This document shows, piece by piece, positions 27,926-36,710 of a DNA stretch of 64,000 nucleotides. Position 1 is the first letter of the stretch, and every line of letters begins with the position of its first letter. The DNA comes from Janthinobacterium sp. TND4EL3 (GTDB lineage: Bacteria > Pseudomonadota > Gammaproteobacteria > Burkholderiales > Burkholderiaceae_D): the NCBI RefSeq assembly GCF_900156175.1, contig NZ_FTMV01000004.1:186001-250000 (forward strand), read 5' to 3'. A program made the translations under genes and the position numbers. The notes beneath the pieces were generated by a model, which was given only the letters and a program-made list of their open reading frames with translations, had not been told where the DNA came from and ran no database searches.

Positions 27926-28837
27926 TCAGGCTTGCAGGCCGGCGAACTGCCGCACGAGGAAGTCGGCCAGCAGGGCGACGCGCGGCGGCGGGAAGCGGCT
28001 GCGCCGGTACAGCAGGTGCAAGGGGACGCTGTCGGCAAAGTAATCGTCGAGTACCGTCTGCAAACGCCCCGCGCGCAGGTCGTCGCCGATGTCGAGCAGG
28101 GATTTATAGGCATAGCCATGGCCGGCCACGGCCCAGCGGCGGATGATTTCGCCGTCGTTGCTGTGCCAGGCGCCTTGCGGGCGCAGGCTGTGGCGCTTGC
28201 CGTCCTCGCGGTAGCGCCAGTCCTGCGGCGCGCCGTCGCCGGCCGTCAGCACGAGCGTGGGCAGCAGCGCCAGGTCGCGCGGCGCGGCCGGCAGGCCCAC
28301 TCTGGCGGCCAGCGCGGGCGCCACGCACACGACGCGCCGGCCCGTGTGCAGCAGGCGCGCCACCATCTCGCTGTCGGGCAGCTCGCCGTAGCGGATGGCC
28401 AGGTCGATATCGTCCTGCACCAGATTGGCCGTCATGTCCGTCAGGGTCAGCGCATGGCGCAGCTGCGGGTGCAGCGCGGCAAAGCGGTCGAGCATGGGCA
28501 GCAGCAGCTGGCGGCCGATGTCGGACGGCGCCGAGATGCGCACCAGGCCGCGCACGGCGCCGCCGCCCCCGTGCAAGCCGTCTTCGGCCTGCGCCAGCAA
28601 GTCCAGCGCCTGCTCGCTGTACTGGCGGTAGTGCAAACCTTCTTCCGTCAGGCGCAGCTGGCGCGTGGTGCGCTCGAACAGGGTGGCGCCCAGCGCCGCT
28701 TCCAGGCGCGCGATGGCGGCGCTGGCGGCGGCCGGCGACAGGCCGTGCTTGCGGCCGGCCGCGGAAAAGCTGCCCAGCGCCGCGGCGTCGAGGAACAGCG
28801 CGATTTCCGCCAGGCGCCCGGCGCCGCCGCGCATCAT
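27926..28837 (-). CDS. LysR-family transcriptional regulator of the efflux cassette
   Basis: 303 aa. N-terminal winged HTH (EIALFLDAAALGSFSAAGRK, SPAAASAAIARLEAALG) and a LysR substrate-binding domain with the GDGAPQDWRYREDGKRHSL stretch typical of the CrgA-like group. The ATG overlaps the stop of the HlyD gene by 4 bp (ATGA), so it is the last gene of the efflux run, an unusual place for a LysR gene, which is normally divergent. It may sense the efflux substrate (often an aromatic acid) in addition to the MarR gene of the same cassette. Confidence 0.88.
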   Translation of the reverse strand: MMRGGAGRLAEIALFLDAAALGSFSAAGRKHGLSPAAASAAIARLEAALGATLFERTTRQLRLTEEGLHYRQYSEQALDLLAQAEDGLHGGGGAVRGLVRISAPSDIGRQLLLPMLDRFAALHPQLRHALTLTDMTANLVQDDIDLAIRYGELPDSEMVARLLHTGRRVVCVAPALAARVGLPAAPRDLALLPTLVLTAGDGAPQDWRYREDGKRHSLRPQGAWHSNDGEIIRRWAVAGHGYAYKSLLDIGDDLRAGRLQTVLDDYFADSVPLHLLYRRSRFPPPRVALLADFLVRQFAGLQA

Positions 28838-29730
28838 GCGGGGTGCGCGGCGGCCGGCTTGGGCGCGGGCGCGGAATGGGGCGTGATGACCACGGTGCAG
28901 GTGGTGCCGGCCACCAGGATCTGGTCCTGCGGCTGTTCGTCGATGTGGATGCGCACGGGCACGCGCTGGGCCAGGCGCACCCAGTTGAAGGTGGGATTGA
29001 CGTCGGCCAGCAGTTCTCGGCCCGTGGCGGCGTCGCGGTCGGTGATGCCGCGCGCGATGCTTTCGATGTGGCCATGCAGGGTGCCGCCGCTCATCAGATT
29101 CATTTCCGCTTTGTCGTCCTGCGCCAGCATGCCCAGCTTGGTCTCTTCGAAGTAGCCGACGACGTAGTACGAGGCGCTGTCGATGACGGCCAGCTTGGCC
29201 GCGCCGACGGCGGCAAAATCGCCCTTGTGCACGTTCAGGTTGGTGACATAGCCGCTGACGGGGGCGCGCACGGTGGTGCGTTCCAGGTTCAGTTGCGCCA
29301 GCGCGCGGGCGGCCACGGCGGCCTGCACTTGCGACGAGGCCGAGGTGGCGGCAAAGGCGGCGCTTTCGCGGCTTTCCGTGGAAATGATGCTGGCGTCCAG
29401 ATTGGCGCGGCGCTGCGCTTCCTTGCCGCGGCGGCCCAGCTCCGTCTTTTGCGCGGCCAGCACGGCGTCGGCCTGGGCCAGCGCGCTGACGTAGCGCTCC
29501 CTGTCGACGACGAACAGCACGTCGCCCTTCTGCACCACCTGGTTGTCGCGCACCAGCACGTCCGTGACGGTGCCGGCCACGTCGGCGCTGATGTTGACGA
29601 TGTCGGCCTTGATGCGCCCGTCGCGCGTCCATGGAGACTCCATGTAGCGGTCCCAGACGGTCTTGCCTATCCACAGGGCTGCGGCCAGTAGCAGCAGGGT
29701 GATTGCATAGCGTGTCAGTTTGCTTACCAT
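28834..29730 (-). CDS. HlyD-family membrane-fusion (periplasmic adaptor) protein
   Basis: 298 aa from the ATG at 29730, which starts MVSKLTRYAITLLLLAAALW (membrane anchor, about residues 8-25); an earlier in-frame ATG adds only unsupported residues. The biotinyl-lipoyl-like domain (SADVAGTVTDVLVRDNQVVQ) and the matching second half (RTTVRAPVSGYVTNLNVHKG) flank a helical hairpin of about residues 75-150. AaeA/EmrA-type adaptor joining an inner-membrane pump with an outer-membrane channel; here the pump is the FUSC protein and the channel NodT. Confidence 0.92.
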   Translation of the reverse strand: MVSKLTRYAITLLLLAAALWIGKTVWDRYMESPWTRDGRIKADIVNISADVAGTVTDVLVRDNQVVQKGDVLFVVDRERYVSALAQADAVLAAQKTELGRRGKEAQRRANLDASIISTESRESAAFAATSASSQVQAAVAARALAQLNLERTTVRAPVSGYVTNLNVHKGDFAAVGAAKLAVIDSASYYVVGYFEETKLGMLAQDDKAEMNLMSGGTLHGHIESIARGITDRDAATGRELLADVNPTFNWVRLAQRVPVRIHIDEQPQDQILVAGTTCTVVITPHSAPAPKPAAAHPA

Positions 29731-29768
29731 GTCGGCAGCCTTTCCTTGATCGGGTTGAACAGTTTTTT

Positions 29769-29969
29769 TTATTTGTAAAGCGACAGGGCCAGCGCACCGA
29801 AGATGGCGATGAAGATGCACAGCCGCGCCAGCGACGGGTGCCACACCATGCGGTACACGCCCAGCCAGCCCAGCACGCGGTCGAGCAGGGTTTGCAGGCC
29901 GATGCTGAGCAGGAACAGCGGCAGCAGGGTGGGAATCAGTATTCCGAACAGGGCGAATTCACGCGGCAT
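29769..29969 (-). CDS. DUF1656 small inner-membrane protein
   Basis: 66 aa. Begins MPREFALFGILIPTLLPLFL, typical of the DUF1656 (AaeX-like) family, with two membrane helices (about residues 6-28 and 46-64). It overlaps the FUSC gene by 11 bp. DUF1656 proteins nearly always accompany FUSC/HlyD efflux systems, where they are small accessory subunits of unknown role. Confidence 0.85.
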   Translation of the reverse strand: MPREFALFGILIPTLLPLFLLSIGLQTLLDRVLGWLGVYRMVWHPSLARLCIFIAIFGALALSLYK

Positions 29970-32100
29970 GATGGTCTCCGGCGCCAGGCGCCATGTGGTC
30001 GAGCAATGAGGTGTAGATCGAGTGCAGGTCGACCAGCGCCGTCTGCAGGCGCAGGCTCCGTTCCGGCGCCGTATCGCTGGCTGCCTGGGCGGCGCGTACC
30101 ACGGCGCCCGCCTGCAAGGTGGCCGCCAGCGCCGCCTGCAGCTGCGCATCGCCGCGCGTGCGCAGCCAGGCCGCAATGCTGTCGACGCAGTGCTGCAGGG
30201 CGGTGCGCGCGGGACTGTTGCCGGTGGCGCTGGCGATCAATTCGCGCAGCTCGATCACGGAATGGCCGATTTCCAGCAGCGTCAGGGCCTGGCGCACGAC
30301 GGCGCGCGTGGCCTCGCCAGGCGCCGGGCCGGCCGCCGCATTGAGCTGGCTGAGCAGGTCGCGCACGCGGTTGTCGAAACGGTGCTTGACGCGCCGCGCG
30401 GGGGCCGTGCATGCATGCAGCGCTTCGCGCCACAGGGCCCGGCCGATATGGTCCTTGTGGCCCATGGTGTGCTCGGGCAGCAGCACGGCAAACACGAGGG
30501 CGGCCAGCATCAGGCCGACGATCAGCGCCATGCCCGTGTTGAGAAAGCCGGCGCCGTCGACGCGCATGACGTTCAGCGGCGCCATCTGCGTGATGAAGGT
30601 GGACACGCCCAGCCCGACACCCAGCTTGGCGGGATTGGTCATCAGGTACAGGCCGACGGCGAGGAACGGTGCAAAACTGAGCACCAGCATGGGGAAGCCG
30701 TCGCCGTGCAGCAGCACGAAATACACGCAGACGAGCGACAGGGGCATGGCGATCAGAAAGCCCGTCAGCACTTGCCGGATCATCATGATGGGACGCGGCG
30801 AGGACGAGGCCAGCGCGCAGAACACGGCCGCCATCAGCATGGCCGTGCCGGCGTAGGACCAGGCGAGGAAGTAGGCGCCCAGGGCCAGCAGGGCCAGGCT
30901 GATGCCGGCGCGCGCGCCGCTGGCCAGCACCAGCGCGGGCGGCGTCTTGGGCGCATATGCCTGCGGCGTGCTCACTTCCAGCGGCGTGTCGTGCGCCAGG
31001 CTGAAATACACTTCGTGAAAGCGGCTCATGTCGCGCGCGAAGCGTTCGAGCAGCTCGCAGACGGTGTCGAAGTCGATCTGCTGCGCGTGCTTGATTTGCG
31101 CCACATCAATGTCGGCGCGCGCCTGCGCCAGCGCCGTCTGCAAATGCCGCTGCATGGTGTCAAGCGAATCTTGCGAAGGCGTCGCCTGCAGCGCCTCGGC
31201 GACGATGGCGTACAGGGGCGCGCACGCCTGCATGACCTGGGTCTCGCCATCGCGCTGCAGGCGGTCGAACAGGCGGTGGAAGGTATAGAAGGTGGTCAGC
31301 GCCGCCATGAAGGTGGCGTTGAAGGCGTGCAGCTTGCGGTTTTGCGCGCGCACGTGGCTCACCTTGCTGGTCACTTCGAACAGCGCGGCCGAGCGGCCCA
31401 GTTCCAGCGCCGCCACGTCGGCGGCGAATTGCAGATGCGTCAGTTCCACTTGCGCCGGCGTGAGCTTTTGCTGCAGCACGTCCTGGCAAAAGGCGAGGAA
31501 CTTGCCGTAGCGGGCCTGTACCGTGCGCATCACCTGCGTGCCCTGGTGGCGCGGCAGCAGCACGCTGGACACGGCCGCCGAGCAGATGATGCCCAGGCCC
31601 ACTTCGGCCACGCGCGTGACGGCCAGCGAAAACACCTGCGTCGGCTGCTCGATGGCGGGTAAGACGATCATGCAGGCCGTGTAGCCGGCCAGCACGTACA
31701 CGTAGGACTGGGCGTTGCGGTGCAGGGCCGAGCCGCTCGTGCACAGGCCCACCCACAGGGCCAGGCCGGCGAACAGCAGCACCGGCTGCTGCGGGAACAG
31801 ACCGATCAGGGCCAGCGCGGCCGTGCAGCCGAGCAGGGTGCCGCACAGGCGGTAAAAGCTTTTTTCCAGCACCATGCCGCTGCTGGGCAGGGCCAGGATG
31901 ATGGTGGTGGTCATCGCCGTGCTCGGTGAATCGAGGCCCAGGCGGTAGGCCAGCCACAGGGCGCAGAACGACGCGATGAGGGTCTTGCCGACGTAGATCC
32001 AGCGTTCGCCTTCCGTCTGGCGCCAGTCCTGCAGCGCCAGCGCCAGCCAGTGGGCCGCCCTGGTCAGGGGACCATATGTAGGTGTTGTGGCTGGCGTCAT
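29959..32100 (-). CDS. FUSC-family inner-membrane efflux transporter (AaeB-like)
   Basis: 713 aa. Two blocks of about six membrane helices (about residues 35-185 and 385-540), each beside a soluble helical domain, as in FUSC proteins (fusaric acid resistance, AaeB). Motif region IYVGKTLIASFCALWLAYRL at the N-terminus. Probably exports aromatic carboxylic acids or fusaric-acid-like toxins with the HlyD adaptor and NodT channel encoded in the same run. Ten bp separate it from the MarR gene upstream. Confidence 0.92.
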   Translation of the reverse strand: MTPATTPTYGPLTRAAHWLALALQDWRQTEGERWIYVGKTLIASFCALWLAYRLGLDSPSTAMTTTIILALPSSGMVLEKSFYRLCGTLLGCTAALALIGLFPQQPVLLFAGLALWVGLCTSGSALHRNAQSYVYVLAGYTACMIVLPAIEQPTQVFSLAVTRVAEVGLGIICSAAVSSVLLPRHQGTQVMRTVQARYGKFLAFCQDVLQQKLTPAQVELTHLQFAADVAALELGRSAALFEVTSKVSHVRAQNRKLHAFNATFMAALTTFYTFHRLFDRLQRDGETQVMQACAPLYAIVAEALQATPSQDSLDTMQRHLQTALAQARADIDVAQIKHAQQIDFDTVCELLERFARDMSRFHEVYFSLAHDTPLEVSTPQAYAPKTPPALVLASGARAGISLALLALGAYFLAWSYAGTAMLMAAVFCALASSSPRPIMMIRQVLTGFLIAMPLSLVCVYFVLLHGDGFPMLVLSFAPFLAVGLYLMTNPAKLGVGLGVSTFITQMAPLNVMRVDGAGFLNTGMALIVGLMLAALVFAVLLPEHTMGHKDHIGRALWREALHACTAPARRVKHRFDNRVRDLLSQLNAAAGPAPGEATRAVVRQALTLLEIGHSVIELRELIASATGNSPARTALQHCVDSIAAWLRTRGDAQLQAALAATLQAGAVVRAAQAASDTAPERSLRLQTALVDLHSIYTSLLDHMAPGAGDHHAA

Positions 32101-32110
32101 CGATAGGCTA

Positions 32111-32617
32111 TCAGTTCTGGTTGTTGAGATTGTTGAGGTTGCGCAACTGGCGCATGTACAGCTTGTCGAGCACTTGCAGCTCTTCTTCCGTGAAGCCTTC
32201 GTACAGGGCCGAGGTTTCCTCGTACACGTCGGGCAGCGCCGTTTCGATCAGGGCGCGGCCCTTGTCGGTCAGCGAGATCATCACGGAGCGGCGGTCGCCG
32301 GGGCGCGTGCCGCGGTGGATCAGGCCACGCGTTTCCAGGTCGTTGCACACGCGCGTCAGGTTGGCCGGCTTTTCGTGACAGGCCATGCCCAGGGTGCAGG
32401 CGTTCGAGGTTTCGTCGTCCGTGCCGTACAGCACGGCCAGCACCATGTAGCTGGCGTCGACCAGGTCGTGCTTCTTCAGCGCGGCATTGGTCAAGTCCTT
32501 CATGCCTTTTTGAATGTGGTACGTCATGCGCAGCAGGCGCATCAGTTCCATGGGGAAGCCTGGCATGCGCGTGCGGATGTTTTGCAGCCGCTTGGAGGTG
32601 GCGTCAAAAGCGGTCAT
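32111..32617 (-). CDS. MarR-family transcriptional regulator
   Basis: 168 aa. Winged HTH with the recognition helix in KPANLTRVCNDLETRGLI (about residue 100) and the wing TRPGDRRSVMISLTDKG. Helical dimer region at both ends (MELMRLLRMTYHIQKGMKDL, LDKLYMRQLRNLNN). MarR proteins repress efflux operons and release DNA when they bind phenolic compounds. Located between the NodT gene and FUSC, in the same direction. Confidence 0.9.
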   Translation of the reverse strand: MTAFDATSKRLQNIRTRMPGFPMELMRLLRMTYHIQKGMKDLTNAALKKHDLVDASYMVLAVLYGTDDETSNACTLGMACHEKPANLTRVCNDLETRGLIHRGTRPGDRRSVMISLTDKGRALIETALPDVYEETSALYEGFTEEELQVLDKLYMRQLRNLNNLNNQN

Positions 32618-32680
32618 GTCATTTCCTTCATGTGTGAATAAAGCTCCGATTGTATCTTGTTGGGCTATGGCAACGCGAGC

Positions 32681-34093
32681 CTAGATGCCGCCTCCCAACG
32701 CATTCATCAAGGAAACGTACAGATCGAGCTCGCGCGCCCCATTCTGCGCCTGCTGCTGTTCTTCCGCCAGCAGCGCCACTTGCGTGTTGAGCATGTTGAT
32801 GGCGTCGCTCATGCCGGCCTTGTAGGCCTTTTCCGCCAGGTCGCGCGCGCGCTGGGCCGTGGCCAGCGCCTGCACGGTCAGCTGGTGCTGCTTGGCCAGC
32901 GATTGTGCCTTGGCAACGGCGTTGGCCACGTCCGACATGGCGTTGATGACGGTGGCGTTGTACTGCTCCACGGCGCCGTCGTAGATGGCCGTCTGGCTGC
33001 CCAGCTGGGCGCGCAAACGGGCGCCGGCGAAGATGGGCAGGCTCAGCGCGGGAGAGACGCCGCGGATATCCGAGTTGGCGTCAAGAAAATGGCTGAAGCC
33101 GAAGGCCTGGAAGCCGGCAAAGGCCACCAGGTTGACGTTCGGGTAGAACTCGGCCTTGGCGGCGTCGATGCGCTGCGCCGCCGCTTCCACTCTCCAGCGC
33201 TGGGCGGCGATGTCGGGACGGCGGCCGATCAGGTCGGCCGGCAGGGCGGCGGGAATGGCCAGCGGCTGGTCCAGGCGCAGCACGGGGCGCGTGAGCGCCG
33301 CGCCGGCGCCCGGCCCCTTGCCGGCCAGGGCCGCCAGCTGGTTGCGCAGCAGGGCCAGCGATTCGGCCGACTGCTCCAGCTGGCGGCGTCCCGCGGGCAG
33401 GGTGGTTTCGATCTGCGCCACGTCTATGTCCGTGCCGATGCCGGCTTGCTTGCGCTGGCGCGTGATGTCGAGGATGCGCGCGCGCTGCGCCAGGCTGCGC
33501 TCGATCACGTCCTGCAGCTGGAATTCATACGACAGCTGGATGTAGGTGCGCACCAGCGCCGTTTCCAGGGCCAGGCGGGCCATCTGCGATTCGGCCGACG
33601 CCATCTGCACGTCGCCCAGCGCGGCGGACAGGGCGGCGCGGTTGCGGCCCCACAGGTCCAGGTCGTACGAGGCCGTGACGGTGGCCTGGTTGCGCCACGC
33701 GTAGTTGCCGGCCAGCGGCGCGGGCGTGCTGCCGTGCTGCGAATACAGTTCGCGGTTGATGGAGACGTTCGCGTCCGCCTGCGGGCGGGTCCTGTCTTCC
33801 GCCGCGCCGGCCAGCGCCTCGGCCTGGCGCACGCGCGCCTGGGCGCCGCGCAGGGTGGGGCTGTCGGCCAGCGCCTGCTCCATCAAACGGTTCAATTGGG
33901 GGTCATGCAAGTCTTGCCACCATTGCGCGCGCGGCCATTGTATGGCGGTGCTGGCGGCCGCATCCATGGCCTGGCTGCCCTGCAGGGTATTGGCGTCGAG
34001 CATGGCCGATTGCGGCGCGATATGGCCCATGTCGGCGCAAGCGCTCAAGGCAAGGATCAGGCTGGCGGCAAGCAGACGGCGGTGCAGGGACAT
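32681..34093 (-). CDS. Outer-membrane efflux lipoprotein, NodT family (TolC-like)
   Basis: 470 aa. Lipoprotein signal peptide with lipobox LSAC (Cys at about residue 19). Two RND-type outer-membrane-efflux repeats, each with long alpha-barrel helices (GAQARVRQAEALAGAAEDRT, AQRIDAAKAEFYPNVNL). Trimeric outer-membrane channel for the HlyD-FUSC pump. First gene of the minus-strand cassette running NodT, MarR, FUSC, DUF1656, HlyD, LysR. Confidence 0.9.
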   Translation of the reverse strand: MSLHRRLLAASLILALSACADMGHIAPQSAMLDANTLQGSQAMDAAASTAIQWPRAQWWQDLHDPQLNRLMEQALADSPTLRGAQARVRQAEALAGAAEDRTRPQADANVSINRELYSQHGSTPAPLAGNYAWRNQATVTASYDLDLWGRNRAALSAALGDVQMASAESQMARLALETALVRTYIQLSYEFQLQDVIERSLAQRARILDITRQRKQAGIGTDIDVAQIETTLPAGRRQLEQSAESLALLRNQLAALAGKGPGAGAALTRPVLRLDQPLAIPAALPADLIGRRPDIAAQRWRVEAAAQRIDAAKAEFYPNVNLVAFAGFQAFGFSHFLDANSDIRGVSPALSLPIFAGARLRAQLGSQTAIYDGAVEQYNATVINAMSDVANAVAKAQSLAKQHQLTVQALATAQRARDLAEKAYKAGMSDAINMLNTQVALLAEEQQQAQNGARELDLYVSLMNALGGGI

Positions 34094-34224
34094 GCAGGAA
34101 CTCCGGGAGAGATATGTCGGGGGGAGTGCGGGGAAATCACAGCTCGCCGCGGTGAGCTTCGGGAGTGGCCCGAGTGCTGCGCCGCAACTGAGTTGTTACT
34201 GACTGAAACCGGCTGACTGGTTTC

Positions 34225-34542
34225 TTATTGCACGACGTGCTTGGCCGTTTGCGCGACATCAAAGTCCGCTTCCGTTTGCGGGATCAGGCCAGCCTTGCGG
34301 GCGGCGTAGAACTCGGCCATGACTTGCTCGCGCGTCACCTTGCTGGCGGCGGTGGCCGGCGTTTTCGGATAGTCGACTTCGCTCGTGGCGATTTCGCCGG
34401 CGTTGCGGGCACGGATGTATTCGGCCGTAACTTGCTCACGGGTCAATTGCTGGCCCGTGGCGGCAGGTGCGGCGCTCTGGGCGAAAGCCGAGGTGGCGGT
34501 GGTGATGGCAAACAATGCTGCGATCAGTGATTTGGCTTGCAT
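34225..34542 (-). CDS. DUF4148 exported protein with duplicated motif
   Basis: 105 aa from the ATG at 34542 (TTGGAG about 6 bp upstream). Signal peptide MQAKSLIAALFAITTATSAF, cleaved after AFAQ. Two copies of the DUF4148 motif: QLTREQVTAEYIRARNAGEI (about residue 32) and KVTREQVMAEFYAARKAGLI (about residue 69). DUF4148 proteins are common small periplasmic proteins of Burkholderiales with no known role. It is not part of the efflux cassette (132 bp gap). Confidence 0.82.
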   Translation of the reverse strand: MQAKSLIAALFAITTATSAFAQSAAPAATGQQLTREQVTAEYIRARNAGEIATSEVDYPKTPATAASKVTREQVMAEFYAARKAGLIPQTEADFDVAQTAKHVVQ

Positions 34543-34826
34543 GATAAGACTCCAATATGTGCATGATGGCTGGGTGAATGGGCCGGCTCGCCACGTACCG
34601 GTCGGTCCGGCCGCGCCGCGCGGGTGGCGCGGCACTGCCGACGAAGCAGTTTCTGGATGAGAAGATGCTTACTTGAATTAACTATAGCAATGAATAGTAC
34701 ATTTGTGAAGTAATTTTTAAAAATAATTGTGCGGTGCCGCATTTTTCCCTCGGAAAAGGCCGTGCTGGCGTGCGCCACCGGCCGGGCCAGGAGAGTAAGC
34801 TGGTTCTTTGTCAACGGGAGTCAGCC

Positions 34827-35156
34827 ATGAGCAGCAGCACACTCGATCCGGACAACTTGCCCCTCACCCCCGACCGCGTCCTGGGCAGCGGCCATGGCAA
34901 GGGCGCACTGGGGCCCAGCGACAGTTCCGACAGCGGCAGCGACATGCAGGGCGTGCCGGGCCAGGACCCGGAAGAGCTCGACAACGACAGCGATGCGGCC
35001 GGCACGGGCGACCGGGCCGGCGTCGAGCCGCGCAATACGGCGCCCGATGGCGGCGACATCGATGTCGATCATGTGGAAAATCTGGCGCCCGTGCAGCCGG
35101 CGGACGGCCGTGAAGACGGGGAGCGCCTCGCGGGCGCGCCGGCGCCGCGCCCTTGA
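34827..35156 (+). CDS. Acidic, probably disordered small protein
   Basis: 109 aa from the ATG at 34827, with GGGAG 6 bp upstream. Rich in Asp, Ser, Gly and Pro (SDSSDSGSDMQGVPGQDPEE, DIDVDHVENLAPVQPADG); no signal peptide, no membrane helix, no cysteine. The composition predicts an intrinsically disordered protein. Function not recognised. Frame use with strong third-position GC supports that it is real. Confidence 0.6.
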   Translation: MSSSTLDPDNLPLTPDRVLGSGHGKGALGPSDSSDSGSDMQGVPGQDPEELDNDSDAAGTGDRAGVEPRNTAPDGGDIDVDHVENLAPVQPADGREDGERLAGAPAPRP

Positions 35157-35269
35157 TCCACGTCGCTGCGCGAATTGCCGCCGTTTTGCCGCCATCGGCG
35201 TAAAATGAGGGCAGGGCGGCACATGTCCCGCCATGGCCAGCCGGCCCGCACAGGATAGGATGCAAGAGG

Positions 35270-35587
35270 ATGCAAACGCAGATGTCGGAAGACAAAGAAA
35301 AGAACTTGATGTCGATGTACCGCGAGACGCGGCCGCGCGAGTTTTTCGGTGAAAAAAGCAGCACCAATCACCTGGCGTGGAGCTTGCTGGTGATCTTGCT
35401 GGCGCTGCTGTTCTGGCTGGGCGTGGCCCTGTCGGCCGCGGAAAACCAGCGCTACGCCTTGGAGACCCAGGCATGCCAGGATCGCGTATTCCCGGCGGAA
35501 ATCGATACATCTTGTTTGAAGCAGGTCAAGTCGCGCGACCATTGGTGGCAGCACGTGGGCCACGCGCTCGTGCATCTGGGCGCCTGA
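35270..35587 (+). CDS. Small membrane protein, paralogue of 26111-26335
   Basis: 105 aa. Polar N-terminus of about 37 residues (KEKNLMSMYRETRPREFFGE), one membrane helix (SLLVILLALLFWLGVAL, about residues 39-55), then the shared signature ENQRYAL..ACQD..F..EID..CL..V.SRDHWWQHV. Two cysteines in the extracytoplasmic part match those of the protein after dsbA. The extra N-terminal arm is not in the paralogue. ATG at 35270 has AAGAGG directly upstream; 35282 is an alternative. Confidence 0.7.
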   Translation: MQTQMSEDKEKNLMSMYRETRPREFFGEKSSTNHLAWSLLVILLALLFWLGVALSAAENQRYALETQACQDRVFPAEIDTSCLKQVKSRDHWWQHVGHALVHLGA

Positions 35588-35673
35588 GCCTGGCCTGAAG
35601 GAAGCGCCGGCAGGCGGCTGGACGTGCCGGGTGTTTCGCCCGAAAGGGCCGATGCGATATTGCGGGAGGCGCC

Positions 35674-36138
35674 ATGCCACGCGATAGTTCGCGTGAACAG
35701 CCGCAATGGCTGTTTACGCGCCACAGGGCATTGACGACGCGCCAGTTGCTGCGCGCCTATGGTTTGCTGTGCCTGTTCTCCATGGCAATCGCCGTCGCCT
35801 TTGCGCTGCGCGGTCTCTGGTATATCCCCTGTTTTTCATTTGCCGAACTGAGCCTGGTGGCCGTGGCCCTGCTGTACTACCGGCGCCACGCGCACGATTA
35901 CGAGCACATTGCCTTGCGCGACGGCATGCTGATTGTCGAGCAAGTGAGCGCCGGGCATTGCCGGCGCAGCAGTTTTTCCCCTTGGCATACGCGCATCGTG
36001 GTGCCGCAGGGCAGCCGCCAGCTGATACGCATCGGTGACGGCGCCGCCCAGGTCGACGTGGGCGTCTTCGCCACGCCCGAGCGGCGCCAGCAGGTGGCCC
36101 GCGAGTTGTGTGCGCTGCTGCCCGATCCGCCGCCGTGA
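35674..36138 (+). CDS. DUF2244 membrane protein
   Basis: 154 aa. Two membrane helices (about residues 28-45 and 50-67) and a C-terminal soluble part with the DUF2244 pattern (HDYEHIALRDGMLIVEQ, then FSPWHTRIVVP). In other Betaproteobacteria DUF2244 genes lie by cytochrome-oxidase genes, which are not seen here. Convergent with the following secreted-protein gene. Confidence 0.75.
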   Translation: MPRDSSREQPQWLFTRHRALTTRQLLRAYGLLCLFSMAIAVAFALRGLWYIPCFSFAELSLVAVALLYYRRHAHDYEHIALRDGMLIVEQVSAGHCRRSSFSPWHTRIVVPQGSRQLIRIGDGAAQVDVGVFATPERRQQVARELCALLPDPPP

Positions 36139-36151
36139 CGGTGCTCCGGCC

Positions 36152-36637
36152 CTATTTGGGACCGTAAAACTGAAACGTTTGCGCCACCAGCAGGGTCGTC
36201 GGAAAGCCGGTCATGCTCTTGAACTCCCTGACGCCGATAATCTTGTAGGCGCCGGCCTGGAATGGCTCGCCTTCCTCCCAGCTGAGGTCTTTCATGGCGA
36301 ACTGCAGCAGGTGCTTGTCGTTGTAGCGGTAGCTGAAGATGGTGTAGGCGCCGACGCGGCTGGTGGCGACGAAGCGTTCGTCCTGCGCGTCGGCGATCAG
36401 CAGGATGCCCGGATAACGCCCGATGCCCGCCTCCTCGTTCTGGATTCTGAGGATCACGTCGGTAAAACTGCATTCGGCGTCGCGGATCTTGTCGCGCTTG
36501 CCGGCGATCTGCATGACCTCGTCGTAGCTCTTGTTATGCACGATCGACCAGCGGGGCGAGTCGCAATAATTGCCCGCGTGGACGTTGGCGGCGCAGGATA
36601 GCAGCAAACAAAGGGTGAGGACGGGGATGGCTTGCAT
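36152..36637 (-). CDS. Hypothetical exported protein
   Basis: 161 aa. Signal peptide at residues 1-21 (ending NVHAGN). Mature part begins YCDSPRWSIVHNKSYDEVMQ and contains one further Cys (AECSFTD); probably one disulfide. Beta-rich, no recognised family. It follows the aldo/keto reductase gene (73 bp) on the same strand. Confidence 0.7.
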   Translation of the reverse strand: MQAIPVLTLCLLLSCAANVHAGNYCDSPRWSIVHNKSYDEVMQIAGKRDKIRDAECSFTDVILRIQNEEAGIGRYPGILLIADAQDERFVATSRVGAYTIFSYRYNDKHLLQFAMKDLSWEEGEPFQAGAYKIIGVREFKSMTGFPTTLLVAQTFQFYGPK

Positions 36638-36710
36638 GGGACCTTGGGGTGGATGTTGGGCGGCGCTAGTCTACCTGCTGGCTGCCGCCGCCACAAGCGC
36701 GGGGCGACCC

